64,000 nt of DNA from Mesostigma viride (GCA_009746045.1 RPFO01000154.1:6831038-6895037), one strand, 5' to 3'. Shown: positions 47,501-53,765, numbered from the stretch's first letter. Program-made: numbers and translations. Notes: generated from the letters alone by a model not told the origin.

Positions 47501-50500
47501 AGCTGACGCGGGCGGAACTGCTGAAGGATCAAAGGGATGCCATTGGCAGGCAGATGCGCATGTATGATTACATCGCAGTTCCGTCAGACAGAGAGGACGT
47601 GAACCACAATTCCGCCCACCCTTTTTGGGTGATGCAGGTGGTGAGGGAGGCCTCAGTGCTGGAGAAGGAGGAGGTTAGGTGGGTTGAGGGACAAAACGGA
47701 CGGCAGAAGGAGATTTTCTTGCCCGGCCACGCCGTTCTGGCGGTTCGGCTGTGGAAGCGAGATATGCATGACCCCCTGCATTTTACTCTGGATTTGGCTG
47801 ATTGGCCGGAGTCCCGCCCAGCCGACCTGGTCGATTGCTATCTGTGCATCTCCGCTGCTCTTCCGCTCCAGTGCATGGTCCTTGGCAACCAAAGGCAAGC
47901 CTACGTTGATATGAGCAAGGAGCTTGACGCGTGGCTAACCGCTCTTGTACGCAACCAGCAAGCCCCGGAGGGGCTGCCACCGGCTTAAACTTTCGGGGAC
48001 GCTCCGCAGCGCCACCCCTACGGATCTTTAAGCCTGGGCTTTATTCGCCTACGGTTGGGACAGTGTTTATTCGTGTTTATATATTTTTGGAGAACTGTTT
48101 TTTCATATGTTACAATAGATGACAAGTGGCTGGGAACATTGTTAGCCTCGGTAGTGACAAATTTTAGTATATTTCCGTGTCGAAATGGCGAGTATTTTAT
48201 TTAACTTGTACAATAATTTTTCGAATTACAAATTTATAATTTGGTTTGACCTAAAAATCATGTCGTCACTCAAATATGTAGTTGCTGTGTAGGACTTTCC
48301 GTCTGCTGCAAATTGGTTCGTACTAATTTCGAATGTCACAACAATGTTACTGTACTAAGGCCTCTTTGGTAGATGTCTTAAAACACAAATTCGCTCCGGA
48401 AGTGCCAAAGTACCTTGCTTGTAACCGGACTAGTTACGAATTGTGATTGGAAGGTTGTCCCCTACAACCACAAGGAATAGAGGGGACGCTCCGCAGCGCC
48501 ACCCATACGACAGTCCGGACCGGGCTTTGCTGAAATAATTTTCTCACTCGCAACTTAGCCATCAAACTCACTTTTACGATGGAGCGCGCCGATGTTTTTG
48601 GTTCGCAGCATACATATGTGCATGTCGATAAAAAGGAGCATGCGGCCAACATGTATGTTGAAATCGACTCCCCCCCCACGACTTCCCACGCTCCCTGCGG
48701 GGACCGTTTGGAGGTTGGGGTTCAGGTGTCATTGCGTTCGGAAACGGGATGATCGACCTGATGCCCCCAGATTCAGATTTGGCGCCTGCCCCCCGTGTTC
48801 CGGGTAAGGCCAGGGTGGTGCAATGCCTCCAGAAGAGGGCACGGAAATTTCGCCCAATGTCTCGGCTGTGCGCCTCCGGGCTGAGGCCCAGCATGAGTTC
48901 TTGAATGCGGCGGAAATAGGTGGGGCCGTATGGGCCCCCAAACAATTTTCCAACGAGCCTCCAAATTTCGTGGGGGACTTGTACAAGGGAGCGTACAAGT
49001 TTCGTGACATTGAGATCGATGGATGGGGGTCATTTCTCCAGGAAAAGTGAATGCCGGTCCCATTTGGCAAATATAATCGATGATTAATTCCATGCAACAT
49101 TTTGCGTTGGTCAAATGTGTAAATTTGCATTATTAATCGATTCAATAAAATTATGGGGGTGGGTATACCCACCATTTGATGGTTGAAAGTACTACTAGCT
49201 TCGTCGATTAACTCTTCTCAACATGGTCCTCTAGTCGACTAGGAATGTACCAATCCATCAGGGTATCGAGAAACTTGTTATGCCGAAACACTCCGGTCGA
49301 AAATTTCGTGCCACCTGCAGGCAATCAAAAAGCGCACGCGGACCGACGGGAAAGAGTAGTTAGTCACGAAATTAAAAAAACGACAAAAAGTGTCACACGC
49401 GGCTCGGCGGGAAAGAGTAGTTTGTTACGAAGTTAAAAAAACGACGAAAAGTGTCACACTTTTCGGAACATTCGAAGTGGGCCCGGCCAGTGGGCTGCTG
49501 ATGCATAGCATACAACCCCTCCGGGAGGTTTTTTCTTACTGTTGACTTCACGATAGGGGTAAGAGTGCGACCTGATGGCTATGCGTTGTATGGGTAGTAG
49601 CCTGAGTCGCAGGTGACCTCCATTCGGGGAAGGGGGGCATGCTTCCAACCTGCCACCTTTGCCCGGGAATGTATAGGTATCATTGCCTTGGGGTTTATTT
49701 TCATGTGGATGTTGTTACCTAGATATCAATATTCATGTGGATGCTATTACCTAGATATAGATATTCATGTGGATGTTATTACCTAGATGTCTATATTCAG
49801 GTGGATGCTATTACCTAGATATCTACATTCATGTGGATGTTATTACCTAGATGTCTATATTCAGGTGGATGCTATTACCTAGATATCTACATTCGTGTGG
49901 GTGTTATTACCTAGATGTCTATATTCAGGTGGATGCTATTACCTAGATATCTATATTCATGTGGATGTTATTACCTAGGTATCTGTATTCATGTGGATGC
50001 TATTACCTAGATATCTATATTCGTGTGGATGTTGTTACCTAAATGTCATTATTTTTGGATGGCCTGGCTGGCCGGCTGCTCCATTCGTCTACTATTGTGG
50101 TTAGAGTGCAGGCAAAAGGAGGTGCAGGCGAAAGGAGGGAAAAATAATGTATTTCAGGCCGCAGCAAGTACTTCTGAAATGATATCTTGTTGAGCCGTTG
50201 AGAAGCAAGCTGCAGCTCTATGGTGACCTTGTTTGTAACAACAATGATCCGTGGGGAGGTGTGGCAGCCAGGGTCTCCGTTTATCCTTTGCGCCGGTGGC
50301 CTGTGTTGCAGGCAGTAAACGTGGCAATTAAGGCGCTGAAGGCGGTTGAACATCCACAGGCCCATGGCCTTCATCTGTGGCATCATAAATTCAAGATGTG
50401 ATTCTGTGTGCATTTCTGTGACAACTCCATGGAACAGTATGGGAGCACCCCGCTGATCGCTGCGGCGGTGAAAATCCACCTCGACGTTGTCCGGCTCCTC

Positions 50501-53500
50501 ATCAAGAGAGGCGCGGATGTCAACGCCAGCAGTAAGGTCAGTTGTAACCAAGGGGCAATCTCAAGGAGCAAATGGTAGATTTTTTGTCATGGGAGTTGAA
50601 AGTTGTCTACAATTATGAGCCCGCACGATTCGTTTCTCTGGTTTTAACAAGCTGTCTGGGACTCTCTTGATCATTGCATGGCGGGTTCCTACTTCAGCAC
50701 AAGTAAACTAAGGAAGAGTTGACGGGTTCAATCTGGAGTATTCTTTTCTGAAAGAAAACGCCTCAACATAGCATATTGATGATGGTCCCAATCTCCCAAT
50801 TGGGGGTCTAGCGGGTATAGGGGGACAAGAGGCTGCAGAGGCTCTGGGGGTGTAGGTCGCGTAGTTGCTGGTTAAATTTTGTGCATTTTCCAGTATTAAT
50901 TAATTCATTAATTAATAAGCACGTGACTGCGTCACGTGGGTGCCAATACAGAGTAAAGGAACCTTCAACCCTATATACACAGCGAGAAGGAGGGAGGCCG
51001 CCCTAGCTTCTCTCACTGCCGCAAGTGGGCAGGCCACAGAGTGCTCTCTCCACAGCATGGTGCCGGGGCGCAACACTGTGGATGAAATACAACCAGTGCA
51101 ATACCATATTGACAGGTAGGCTGACGCATCGCTTATGCTGCAAAGGTGAGGCGGGCTCAAGACGTCGGCGAAGGCGCAAGCTGATGGCCACAAGGTGCCA
51201 GAGCTAATTGAAGGTACCATGACGCTGCCCAGGCGCTAGTATCATTCCAAGTGCTGTGATGCCTAAGCTATCCCATAATCGATTGCCCCCATCTAGACAA
51301 CTAGCTTGAGTGCTCTATCCCGGGGGAGCCGGGGGGGGCTTCCACAGTTTCTTGTTGACATAGAGGTCCCCGCCCCGCCAGTACACTTGGGGCTTCTCGG
51401 GGTTGGTCTTGAGGCGGATGTAGTCGGGCCACTGATCGCGGCGTTGCTGCTGCTGGGCTGGTGTCAGGTCGTCGTCAAGCGACCAGGAGGTGTTCACCAG
51501 CTTCTTGCGGCGAGAGAGGAACATAACTCGGGCTGTGATGTCGCTGAAGGTGAGGACCACGTACTGGAGGGGGCCCAGCCTTGGCCCGTGGATGGGGCAG
51601 GCGGTAGGCGCCCTGCAGTATCGCACCTGGCAGCTCCATGCACGCCAAGAGTTGTTTCTTCAGCTCGTCGAGAAGAGAGTCTGGGGTCTCCTCCGGCTGC
51701 ATGTGGAAGCGCCTGAGGATGACCCGGCAGCGGCGGCGGTCGCGGTCAGCGGCCTCGCGGCGCGTGTCTTCCAGCTCCTGGAGCTTGGTGGTGATGGCGG
51801 TGGTGGTTTCCAACATTAGCTATTGCATATTGACATATCCTGTAGATTTTGTTTATCTACTGGTATGATTATATAGCCCTGGCTTCCCAGAATAACGCTG
51901 ATGGTCATTCTTATTTCCATGGGTGTGGTAACGGTATTTCTTTCGGTGAGCTATCACTCACCACTCATGCTATTAATGAATTATCTGGTGCCTTTCTATA
52001 TGATGCACTATACGGAACATACCATTTTGACACGATGCACTGAATCCCTGCTGGCCTTTGCAGAATGGGGACACGCCGCTGATCTGGGCGGCGTACAAAG
52101 GCCACCTGGGTATTGTTCGACTCCTCATCGAGAAAGGCGGGGATGTCAACGCCAGGGACAATGTGCGTTGTGACTGTAGAGTGTTGAGCTGCATTGTCAG
52201 TGTGGTGAACTGGTGATCTAGGAGCTATCTCATACGGTATGTTTGATGGCTCGCCACCGTGCAGACGAGGTCACCGGATCTACAAGCTCATGATCCAGCA
52301 GGGGTGGGGGCGGGGGCGGGGGCAGGGCGGGGGGGCGGGGGCGGGGGCGGGGGCGGGGCGGGGGCGGGGCGGGGCGGGGCGGGGGCGGGGGGGCGGGGGC
52401 GGGGCGGGGGCGGGGGCGGGGGCGGGGGCGGGGCGGGGGCGGGGCGGGGGCGGGGCGGGCGGGGCGGGGCGGGGGCGGGGGCGGGGCGGGGGCGGGGGCG
52501 GGGCGGGGCGGGGGCGGGGGCGGGGCGGGGCGGGGGGGGGCGGGGGCGGGGGCGGGGGCGGGGGCGGGGGGGGGGGCGGGGGGCGGGGCGGGGGCGGGGG
52601 GCGGGGCGGGGGGCGGGGCGGGGGCGGGGGGCGGGGGCGGGGGCGGGGCGGGGGGGGGGGGCGGGGGCGGGGGGGGGGCGGGGGGCGGGGGGCGGGGGGC
52701 GGGGGCGGGGGCGGGGGCGGGGGCGGGGGGCGGGGGGCGGGGGGCGGGGGCGGGGCGGGGGGCGGGGGGCGGGGGGGGGGGCGGGGGCGGGGGCGGGGGC
52801 GGGGCGGGGGCGGGGGCGGGGCGGGGGGCGGGGGCGGGGGCGGGGGGGGCGGGGGGCGGGGGGCGGGGGGCGGGGCGGGGGGCGGGGGCGGGGGGGGCGG
52901 GGGCGGGGGGCGGGGGCGGGGGCGGGGGCGGGGGCGGGGGCGGGGGCGGGGGGCGGGGGGCGGGGCGGGGGCGGCGGGGGGCGGGGGCGGGGGGGGGGCG
53001 GGCGGGGGCGGGGGGGGGGGGGGGGGGCGAGTATGTGTGTATTTGTTCTCAGTTTTACACATAATAGCCTATTCTGACATCGTCCTAGTCCTTGTTTCTC
53101 AGCTATCGTCCTAGTCCTTGTTTCTCAGCTATTTTCCCCGAAGGAAGTATGCTGAATTGCTGGTGTGAAGGATGACAAATAATTTGGTTTATGTTCTAAG
53201 TGCGTGCAATGACCGCTGGCCATTCATCACTGCGTGGTGCTTGGCTAACACATCACCTGTTCTGATGACTTATATATTTTGAACTTGCCTCGAATAACCT
53301 AGTTTTCTGTGACTTTTTTGACTTGGTATCATAGTAATCACGGATATGGGTAGTTTGGAGTCTACAAAGTAGAATAAAGCTGCATGTCTTTTACTGCTGG
53401 CCCTGCCAGGTCGGGCAAGTTGGAGAACGAATTGAGTCTTAATGTGATGATCGTGTTTCTTGTTTTGTTGCTTGCAGGATGGCAAATCAGCACTTGATTT

Positions 53501-53564
53501 AGCCAGATTGAAAGAGCATTTGAAAATTGCACGGGTCCTGGAACAGCACACCATGGTGCTGTAA
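20596..53564 (+). CDS. Ankyrin-repeat protein with two predicted membrane segments, nine-exon gene split by a 24.8-kb transposon
   Basis: Proposed exons are 20596-20703, 21073-21360, 22221-22379, 23137-23364, 23722-23820, 24498-24596, 50438-50536, 52064-52162 and 53478-53564. They give 421 residues, and every intron is phase 0. Exons 2 and 4 share one plan: a degenerate ankyrin-like start, a hydrophobic stretch (residues about 74-89, WSILVAVLATLVVVFA, and about 223-242) and a charged end in KDE. Exon 3 is an Ala/Glu/Arg-rich helix. Exons 5-8 are each 99 nt and one canonical ankyrin repeat (for example VGNTPLIVAAHEGHLDIVRL). Exon 9 is a capping repeat ending in TAA. It is probably a membrane-anchored ankyrin scaffold; the partner is unknown. 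The giant element sits in intron 6, leaving splice sites intact but making a 25.8-kb intron. A TGTAA motif at 53766-53770 could be the polyadenylation signal. Exon calls rest on frame, phase and homology, not RNA. Confidence 0.75.
22437..22560 (+). repeat. 12-bp intronic minisatellite
   Basis: About ten copies of GAGGGCTGGTGC with point variants lie in intron 3 of the second ankyrin gene. Ala/Arg-rich frames across it are not genes. Confidence 0.9.
22652..22712. repeat. Perfect 23-bp inverted repeat with 15-nt loop
   Basis: The arm AACTTCATACTGACCAAACA-AGG (22652-22674) is the exact reverse complement of 22690-22712. It lies in intron 3 of the second ankyrin gene. A perfect palindrome of this size suggests a recent fold-back or MITE-like insertion. 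Confidence 0.9.
24105..24290 (+). repeat. (TG)n/(TTTGTG)n microsatellite
   Basis: An almost pure T/G stretch lies in intron 5 of the second ankyrin gene, with GTTTGTGTGT units and a short (GA) interruption at about 24234. The opposite strand encodes a Thr/His repeat, which is rejected as a gene. Confidence 0.95.
24673..24697 (+). repeat. Left terminal inverted repeat of the giant element
   Basis: The 25-bp terminus begins GGCCGGGCCCACTTCGAATG and is preceded by AGTG. Its first part contains the palindrome GGGCCGGGCCC-like core. Further in, GTGTGACACTTTTC at about 24713-24726 repeats at the right end. Confidence 0.9.
24972..27060. repeat. Segmental duplication near the left end of the giant element
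   Basis: Block A (about 130 bp) occurs at 24972-25099 and 25577-25706. Block B (about 450 bp) occurs at 25129-25577 and 26607-27060. The order is A-B-A-(900 bp)-B. Blocks differ by only a few bases. The simplest reading is a tandem duplication of A-X-B in which the left copy lost X. The 900-bp X segment (25707-26606) has no recognised gene. Block B abuts the 3' end of the minus-strand gene, so it may be its terminator or 3' untranslated region. Confidence 0.85.
26992..27578 (-). CDS. Last visible exon of the giant-element minus-strand gene, with in-frame stop
   Basis: A GCGCAG acceptor starts an exon at 27578 whose first codon completes the split Gly codon of the preceding exon (donor after 27695). 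It encodes about 120 residues (…TLWMRLMDGEQKHGAPECF…), hits an in-frame TAG at 27214-27216, and continues in the same frame with MPLDYVKKVVTLMDGKSWND and a basic PKRKKSK stretch. It ends inside duplicated block B. Protein-like character continues past the stop, so the TAG looks like a nonsense mutation, a recoded stop or an assembly error. There is no recognised family. Confidence 0.5.
27695..30070 (-). CDS. Giant-element minus-strand gene, C-terminal helical and low-complexity segment (unknown function)
   Basis: The exon starts at 30070 after a GACAG acceptor and ends at a GTGAGG donor. It encodes a charged helical segment (…NRVLANTFLRLTKARPDDE…, …FLAFWEKAVIITRNVAYLLK…). A frame change at a run of seven G (about 29010-29017) leads to a second conserved-looking part (EYNWRSISWDKMTVWYSSHS; NLDGEFGRKWTSFKDFWWGD). 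A basic tract with three SSPQKT-type repeats and a Ser/Glu-rich tract follow, then about 49 consecutive glycines from a (TCC)n tract at about 27890-28010. Nothing was recognised with confidence. Composition suggests a nuclear or DNA/RNA-bound protein. Confidence 0.5.
30403..31562 (-). CDS. Giant-element minus-strand gene, central exon (unknown function)
   Basis: The exon runs from a TTCAG acceptor at 31562 to a GTAAGT donor after 30403, with phase-0 boundaries. It encodes about 385 residues that look like a folded domain: KALSKLFKEGILTSSGK, RWIRPSDFIDTGCNSMRIHT, VCIPVWQFAFQALAETKPSL, and after a one-base frame change near 30670, VVDGNHYFKGLKSFKQLEGE. No known family was recognised. The downstream intron (30071-30402) holds two copies of the element palindrome, at 30194-30216 and 30311-30330. 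Confidence 0.5.
31558..32025 (-). repeat. Tandem duplication of an exon-intron unit
   Basis: Two units of about 232 bp (about 31558-31790 and 31791-32025) each contain a Gly/Lys-rich exon piece (GGEGEKGGKGKKGKK-like), a GTGCG donor, an intron with the palindrome variant GGKTCACTCC-ACRGAGCTACCCC, and the next acceptor. The inner copy forms a 63-nt micro-exon at 31732-31794. The gene appears to have grown by copying exon plus intron together. Confidence 0.75.
31967..32489 (-). CDS. Giant-element minus-strand gene, basic exon
   Basis: The exon starts at 32489 after a TTCCAG acceptor. It encodes KKLIDRKNKVKTICDIGALI and a helical part, then after a one-base frame change (about 32240) a strongly basic stretch (KFMKLDLKRRARERAKLLEG and KASKKKRDADKKEKGKDKG), ending at a GTGCG donor. 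The basic tail could bind nucleic acid. Small acidic exons lie upstream (about 32600-32760, Glu-rich; about 32885-32938; 33054-33106). No family was recognised. Confidence 0.45.
33224..34289 (-). CDS. Giant-element minus-strand gene, helical domain exon with two frame changes
   Basis: The exon starts at 34289 after a TGTGCAG acceptor and ends at a GTAATT donor. It encodes about 350 residues if two single-base frame changes are allowed, at GGGG runs near 34047 and 33610. Recognisable folded-protein character includes LRGLETWKSWLTTYEKHLND, DAADVTAYVPRSLLVWIKLS and RQSGEFDMAGQYEPPRKEVV. There are no motifs of known enzymes. The upstream intron carries the palindrome at 34342-34363. Confidence 0.5.
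34342..34363. promoter_or_regulatory. Element palindrome, intron copy
   Basis: GGGTCACT-CTGCGA-AGTGACCC has perfect 8-bp arms. It lies 52 nt from the 3' splice site of a minus-strand intron. Confidence 0.8.
34438..34741 (-). CDS. Two small paralogous exons of the minus-strand gene
   Basis: Exons 34679-34741 (63 nt, starting RKRGADEKKSEDPKK) and 34438-34509 (72 nt, starting RKKGGDETESQGNAE) are in phase 0 and look like copies of each other. Their flanking introns (34742-34899, 34510-34678 and 34290-34437) also align, with the palindrome 46, 46 and 52 nt from the 3' splice sites. This indicates exon-plus-intron duplication. Confidence 0.6.
34556..34577. promoter_or_regulatory. Element palindrome, intron copy
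   Basis: GGGTCACT-CTGCGA-AATGACCC, one arm mismatch, lies 46 nt from the 3' splice site of a minus-strand intron. Confidence 0.8.
34788..34809. promoter_or_regulatory. Element palindrome, intron copy
   Basis: This is the same sequence as the 34556 copy, again 46 nt from the 3' splice site of its intron. Confidence 0.8.
34900..36414 (-). CDS. Giant-element minus-strand gene, coiled-coil and basic Ser/Pro exon with in-frame TAA
   Basis: The exon starts at 36414 after a GCCGCAG acceptor and ends at a GTGAGA donor after 34900. Its order is four near-identical repeats of about 20 residues (EKEEQERASLLQK), a Ser/Pro/Ala linker, an SR-like basic segment (SPPKRRSPPKRRSSNSPPRS), then about 180 residues of highly charged Glu/Lys/Arg helix predicted to form coiled coil (LEREQREWVKKERAEREAKQ). 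An in-frame TAA at 35800-35802 interrupts the linker inside a duplicated repeat. It may lie in an unrecognised intron or be a mutation. The upstream first exon is uncertain and could lie in the Pro-rich 30-bp array. Confidence 0.55.
36595..37070. repeat. About 60-bp tandem array built around the element palindrome
   Basis: About eight units each contain GGGTGACTCTGCAGCGCGAC plus a spacer such as CAAAATGTGATTGAATAACG. The last unit, at 37046-37067, is closest to the intronic palindrome. The array lies between the 30-bp minisatellite and the coiled-coil exon of the minus-strand gene, where an upstream intron or promoter would be expected. Confidence 0.85.
37111..40320. repeat. 30-bp minisatellite, 107 units without an indel
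   Basis: The unit begins GGATGGTGGTGGTGGGGTGC. It repeats with strict 30-bp spacing for 3210 bp. Each unit varies almost only at a few sites: GATG/GATA, GGGGTGC/GGGTGGC and CACGC/CATGC. Blocks of several units recur, which indicates a higher-order structure. Because 30 is a multiple of three and stops are absent, five of six frames are open for over 3 kb. One minus-strand frame reads as a Pro-rich decapeptide, PPPPSMHAST. Whether any frame is translated is unknown. Confidence 0.95.
40337..40905. repeat. 37-bp minisatellite, about 15 units
   Basis: The unit starts GCTGGCTGAGGACCAACACG and is followed by an A-run and a variable AGAAGCCATATC-like part. The period is about 37 bp, not a multiple of three, so a single open minus-strand frame passes through all three readings of the unit in turn. 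It directly abuts the 30-bp array. Confidence 0.9.
41076..41459 (-). CDS. Hypothetical short open frame inside the giant element
   Basis: A frame of about 127 codons starting with GTG, or longer without a clear ATG, has protein-like composition (NNLDPRFASLAEWRACHVFR and KMVRQMTPQLAALIKKVHQQ). It lies upstream of the arrays on the same strand as the long minus-strand gene and could be its first coding exon. No family was recognised and no splice donor is certain. Confidence 0.3.
   Translation of the reverse strand: MRVVPFYTCGTVKTDAWITSHCESSNPHARFVNKNNLDPRFASLAEWRACHVFRPERRLRWAVDRGRSTDDRSQQLLGFENRTTTAAAIAVFCNNHRCLKMVRQMTPQLAALIKKVHQQRSLFLCRA
41601..41622. promoter_or_regulatory. Element palindrome variant upstream of the minus-strand frame
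   Basis: The variant GTCGTCACTCTGCAAAGCGA lies 140 bp upstream of the 41459 frame. It keeps the TCACTCTGC core. Confidence 0.6.
41829..43721. mobile_element. 1.9-kb TTAA-flanked non-autonomous DNA transposon nested in the giant element
   Basis: The ends GGGGACGGTCCC (41829-41840) and GGGACCCTCCCC (43710-43721) are inverted repeats with one mismatch. Both are flanked by TTAA (41825-41828 and 43722-43725). A second, diverged copy starts at 59003. Shared internal landmarks include GCGAATATTTTGGCGC-like sequence near the left end and GGGGGTAGTACCCCCAACAA near the right. No transposase frame is present. The target specificity suggests mobilisation by a piggyBac-like enzyme encoded elsewhere. Confidence 0.8.
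43783..43820. repeat. Interrupted hairpin
   Basis: GGCACT and CGCAAAGGT pair with ACCTTTGCG and AGTGCC around a GAAA loop; one extra C and a TTC bulge interrupt the stem. The region to 44200 is AT-rich with no gene seen. Confidence 0.7.
44349..44368. promoter_or_regulatory. Perfect 20-bp palindrome upstream of the transposase-like gene
   Basis: GGTCGCGCTGCAGCGCGACC is a perfect palindrome of the same family as the intronic motif. A second variant follows at 44420-44440 (GGGTCGCGCTGCAGAGCTAC) and a third at 44514-44535. Together they cluster in the presumed promoter or first intron of the gene. Confidence 0.75.
44514..44535. promoter_or_regulatory. Element palindrome, plus-strand gene intron
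   Basis: GGGTCATT-TCGCGG-AGTGACCC lies 44 nt before the TGCAG acceptor at 44579, the same spacing class as in the minus-strand gene. Confidence 0.75.
44580..47988 (+). CDS. DDE-transposase-like protein of the giant element, three visible exons
   Basis: Visible exons are 44580-46101, 46234-47007 and 47245-47988, joined in phase 0; an earlier first exon is not identified. Exon 1 has a basic N-terminal part, a helical region and a Cys-rich cluster (VCACETHT, CKCGDECEGC) that probably binds zinc. Exon 2 has the putative catalytic core: HGDWAENYE (Asp at 46435), CSDNCSSQFKSK (Asp at 46687) and HGKGEVDGQGAKFK (Glu 46810 or Asp 46816). This D...D...HGKG-x2-DG-x-GA pattern belongs to a widespread uncharacterised transposase-like family seen in animals and protists. 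Exon 3 carries a second Cys pair (CYCPAC) and ends in TAA. A one-base frame change near 44950 at a TTTT run breaks exon 1. It would be expected to cut at the element ends. Confidence 0.65.
46139..46159. promoter_or_regulatory. Element palindrome variant in transposase intron
   Basis: AGCGTCATTCTGCAGCGCGA lies in the 132-nt intron between the zinc-cluster and catalytic exons. Confidence 0.65.
47041..47060. promoter_or_regulatory. Element palindrome variant in transposase intron
   Basis: GGTATCTCTGCAGAGTGACC lies 34 nt after the donor of the second intron. An identical 20-mer follows at 47159-47178 in the same intron. Confidence 0.75.
47159..47178. promoter_or_regulatory. Element palindrome variant, second copy in the same intron
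   Basis: This copy is identical to 47041-47060 and lies 66 nt before the acceptor. Confidence 0.75.
47995..48018. promoter_or_regulatory. GC-rich palindrome variant after the transposase stop
   Basis: GGGGACGCTCCGCAGCGCCA followed by CCCC begins 7 nt past the TAA. The same sequence recurs at 48482-48504. Both may belong to the 3' untranslated region or the spacer before the next frame. Confidence 0.7.
48019..48578. other. Spacer downstream of the transposase-like gene
   Basis: The stretch is AT-rich, with the second GC-rich palindrome at 48482-48504. No gene seen. Confidence 0.4.
48579..49050 (+). pseudogene. Small hypothetical gene near the right end, frame-broken
   Basis: An ATG at 48579 opens a 57-codon frame (MERADVFGSQHTYVHVDKKE). 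Protein-like sequence continues in other frames, ending with a 75-codon frame (48823-49050) that includes NVSAVRLRAEAQHEFLNAAE and a TGA stop. It either has short introns or carries frameshifts. No family was recognised. It lies between the transposase-like gene and the right terminal repeat. Confidence 0.35.
49338..49459 (+). repeat. Subterminal tandem duplication at the right end
   Basis: Two copies of about 61 bp contain GGGAAAGAGTAGTT, an A-run, and AAAAGTGTCACAC. They lie directly inside the right terminal repeat and could be transposase binding sites. The GTGTCACACTTTT part matches the left end. Confidence 0.8.
49464..49488 (-). repeat. Right terminal inverted repeat of the giant element
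   Basis: This is the perfect 25-bp reverse complement of 24673-24697, followed by AGTG (49489-49492). Confidence 0.9.
49700..50042 (+). repeat. About 32-bp intronic minisatellite
   Basis: About eleven copies of a unit containing TTCATGTGGATGTTATTACC and TAGATATCTATA lie in intron 6 of the second ankyrin gene, just right of the giant element. Confidence 0.9.
50885..51826 (-). mobile_element. LINE fragment with ORF1-like coding region
   Basis: On the minus strand, the 5' part encodes a LINE ORF1-like protein in two frames. A helical start (TTKLQELEDTRREAADRDRR) leads into an RRM-like and C-terminal part (CRVILRRFHMQPEETPDSLL; then KKLVNTSWSLDDDLTPAQQQ and NPEKPQVYWRGGDLYVNKKL) ending at a stop near 51315. 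A one-base frame change lies near 51610. A 400-bp non-coding 3' region follows, then the hairpin CACGTGACGCAGTCACGTG and a TTAAT tail. LINE ORF1 proteins bind the element RNA. It sits in intron 7 of the second ankyrin gene. Confidence 0.7.
52304..53029 (+). repeat. 726-bp G/C-only array of G-runs separated by single C
   Basis: The plus strand is runs of 4-10 G separated by single C over more than 700 bp, with one A near the start. It lies in the last intron of the second ankyrin gene, on the RNA-sense strand. It has very high G-quadruplex potential and no coding value despite open Gly/Arg/Ala frames. Confidence 0.95.
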
Positions 53565-53765
53565 AGAGCCTGCCGAAAGCACTGCTCGCAGAAAATCACA
53601 TGTTTATTGGTAACCCACGCGATGTTCATCTGTGTGCCTCCATTGGAGGTCATGTATGAAGCACTCTAGCTGGCACATGTGCTCCAACTTCCGTGTGTAC
53701 TTGATGTTTCAGTGAGTACCTTGTGCAACCGTCATACATAATGTGCGCATAATTTAAGATATACG

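Larger units (their letters stand above)
24673..49488. mobile_element. Giant 24.8-kb DNA transposon with 25-bp TIRs and AGTG target duplication
   Basis: The left end 24673-24697 (GGCCGGGCCCACTTCGAATG, then TTCCG) is the perfect reverse complement of 49464-49488. AGTG lies directly outside both ends (24669-24672 and 49489-49492). A subterminal GTGTGACACTTTTC also matches between ends. The flanks are the two halves of one ankyrin-gene intron, so the insertion point is independently supported. Cargo is a plus-strand DDE-transposase-like gene (44580-47988), a long minus-strand multi-exon gene (about 36414-26992), a small plus-strand frame (48579-49050), a 107-unit minisatellite, and a nested TTAA element. 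A 4-bp duplication is known for superfamilies such as Sola, but no superfamily can be assigned from sequence alone. Frameshifts suggest this copy may be inactive. Confidence 0.85.

Noticed and set aside
24673-49488. Giant element as a Polinton/Maverick or endogenous virus
   Set aside because: No capsid, family-B polymerase, packaging ATPase or protease was seen, the ends are short, and the direct repeat is 4 bp rather than 6.
52239-53114. Gly/Arg/Ala-rich and Pro-rich open frames of 260-290 codons
   Set aside because: They come from the G/C-only array and show no non-repeat protein sequence.
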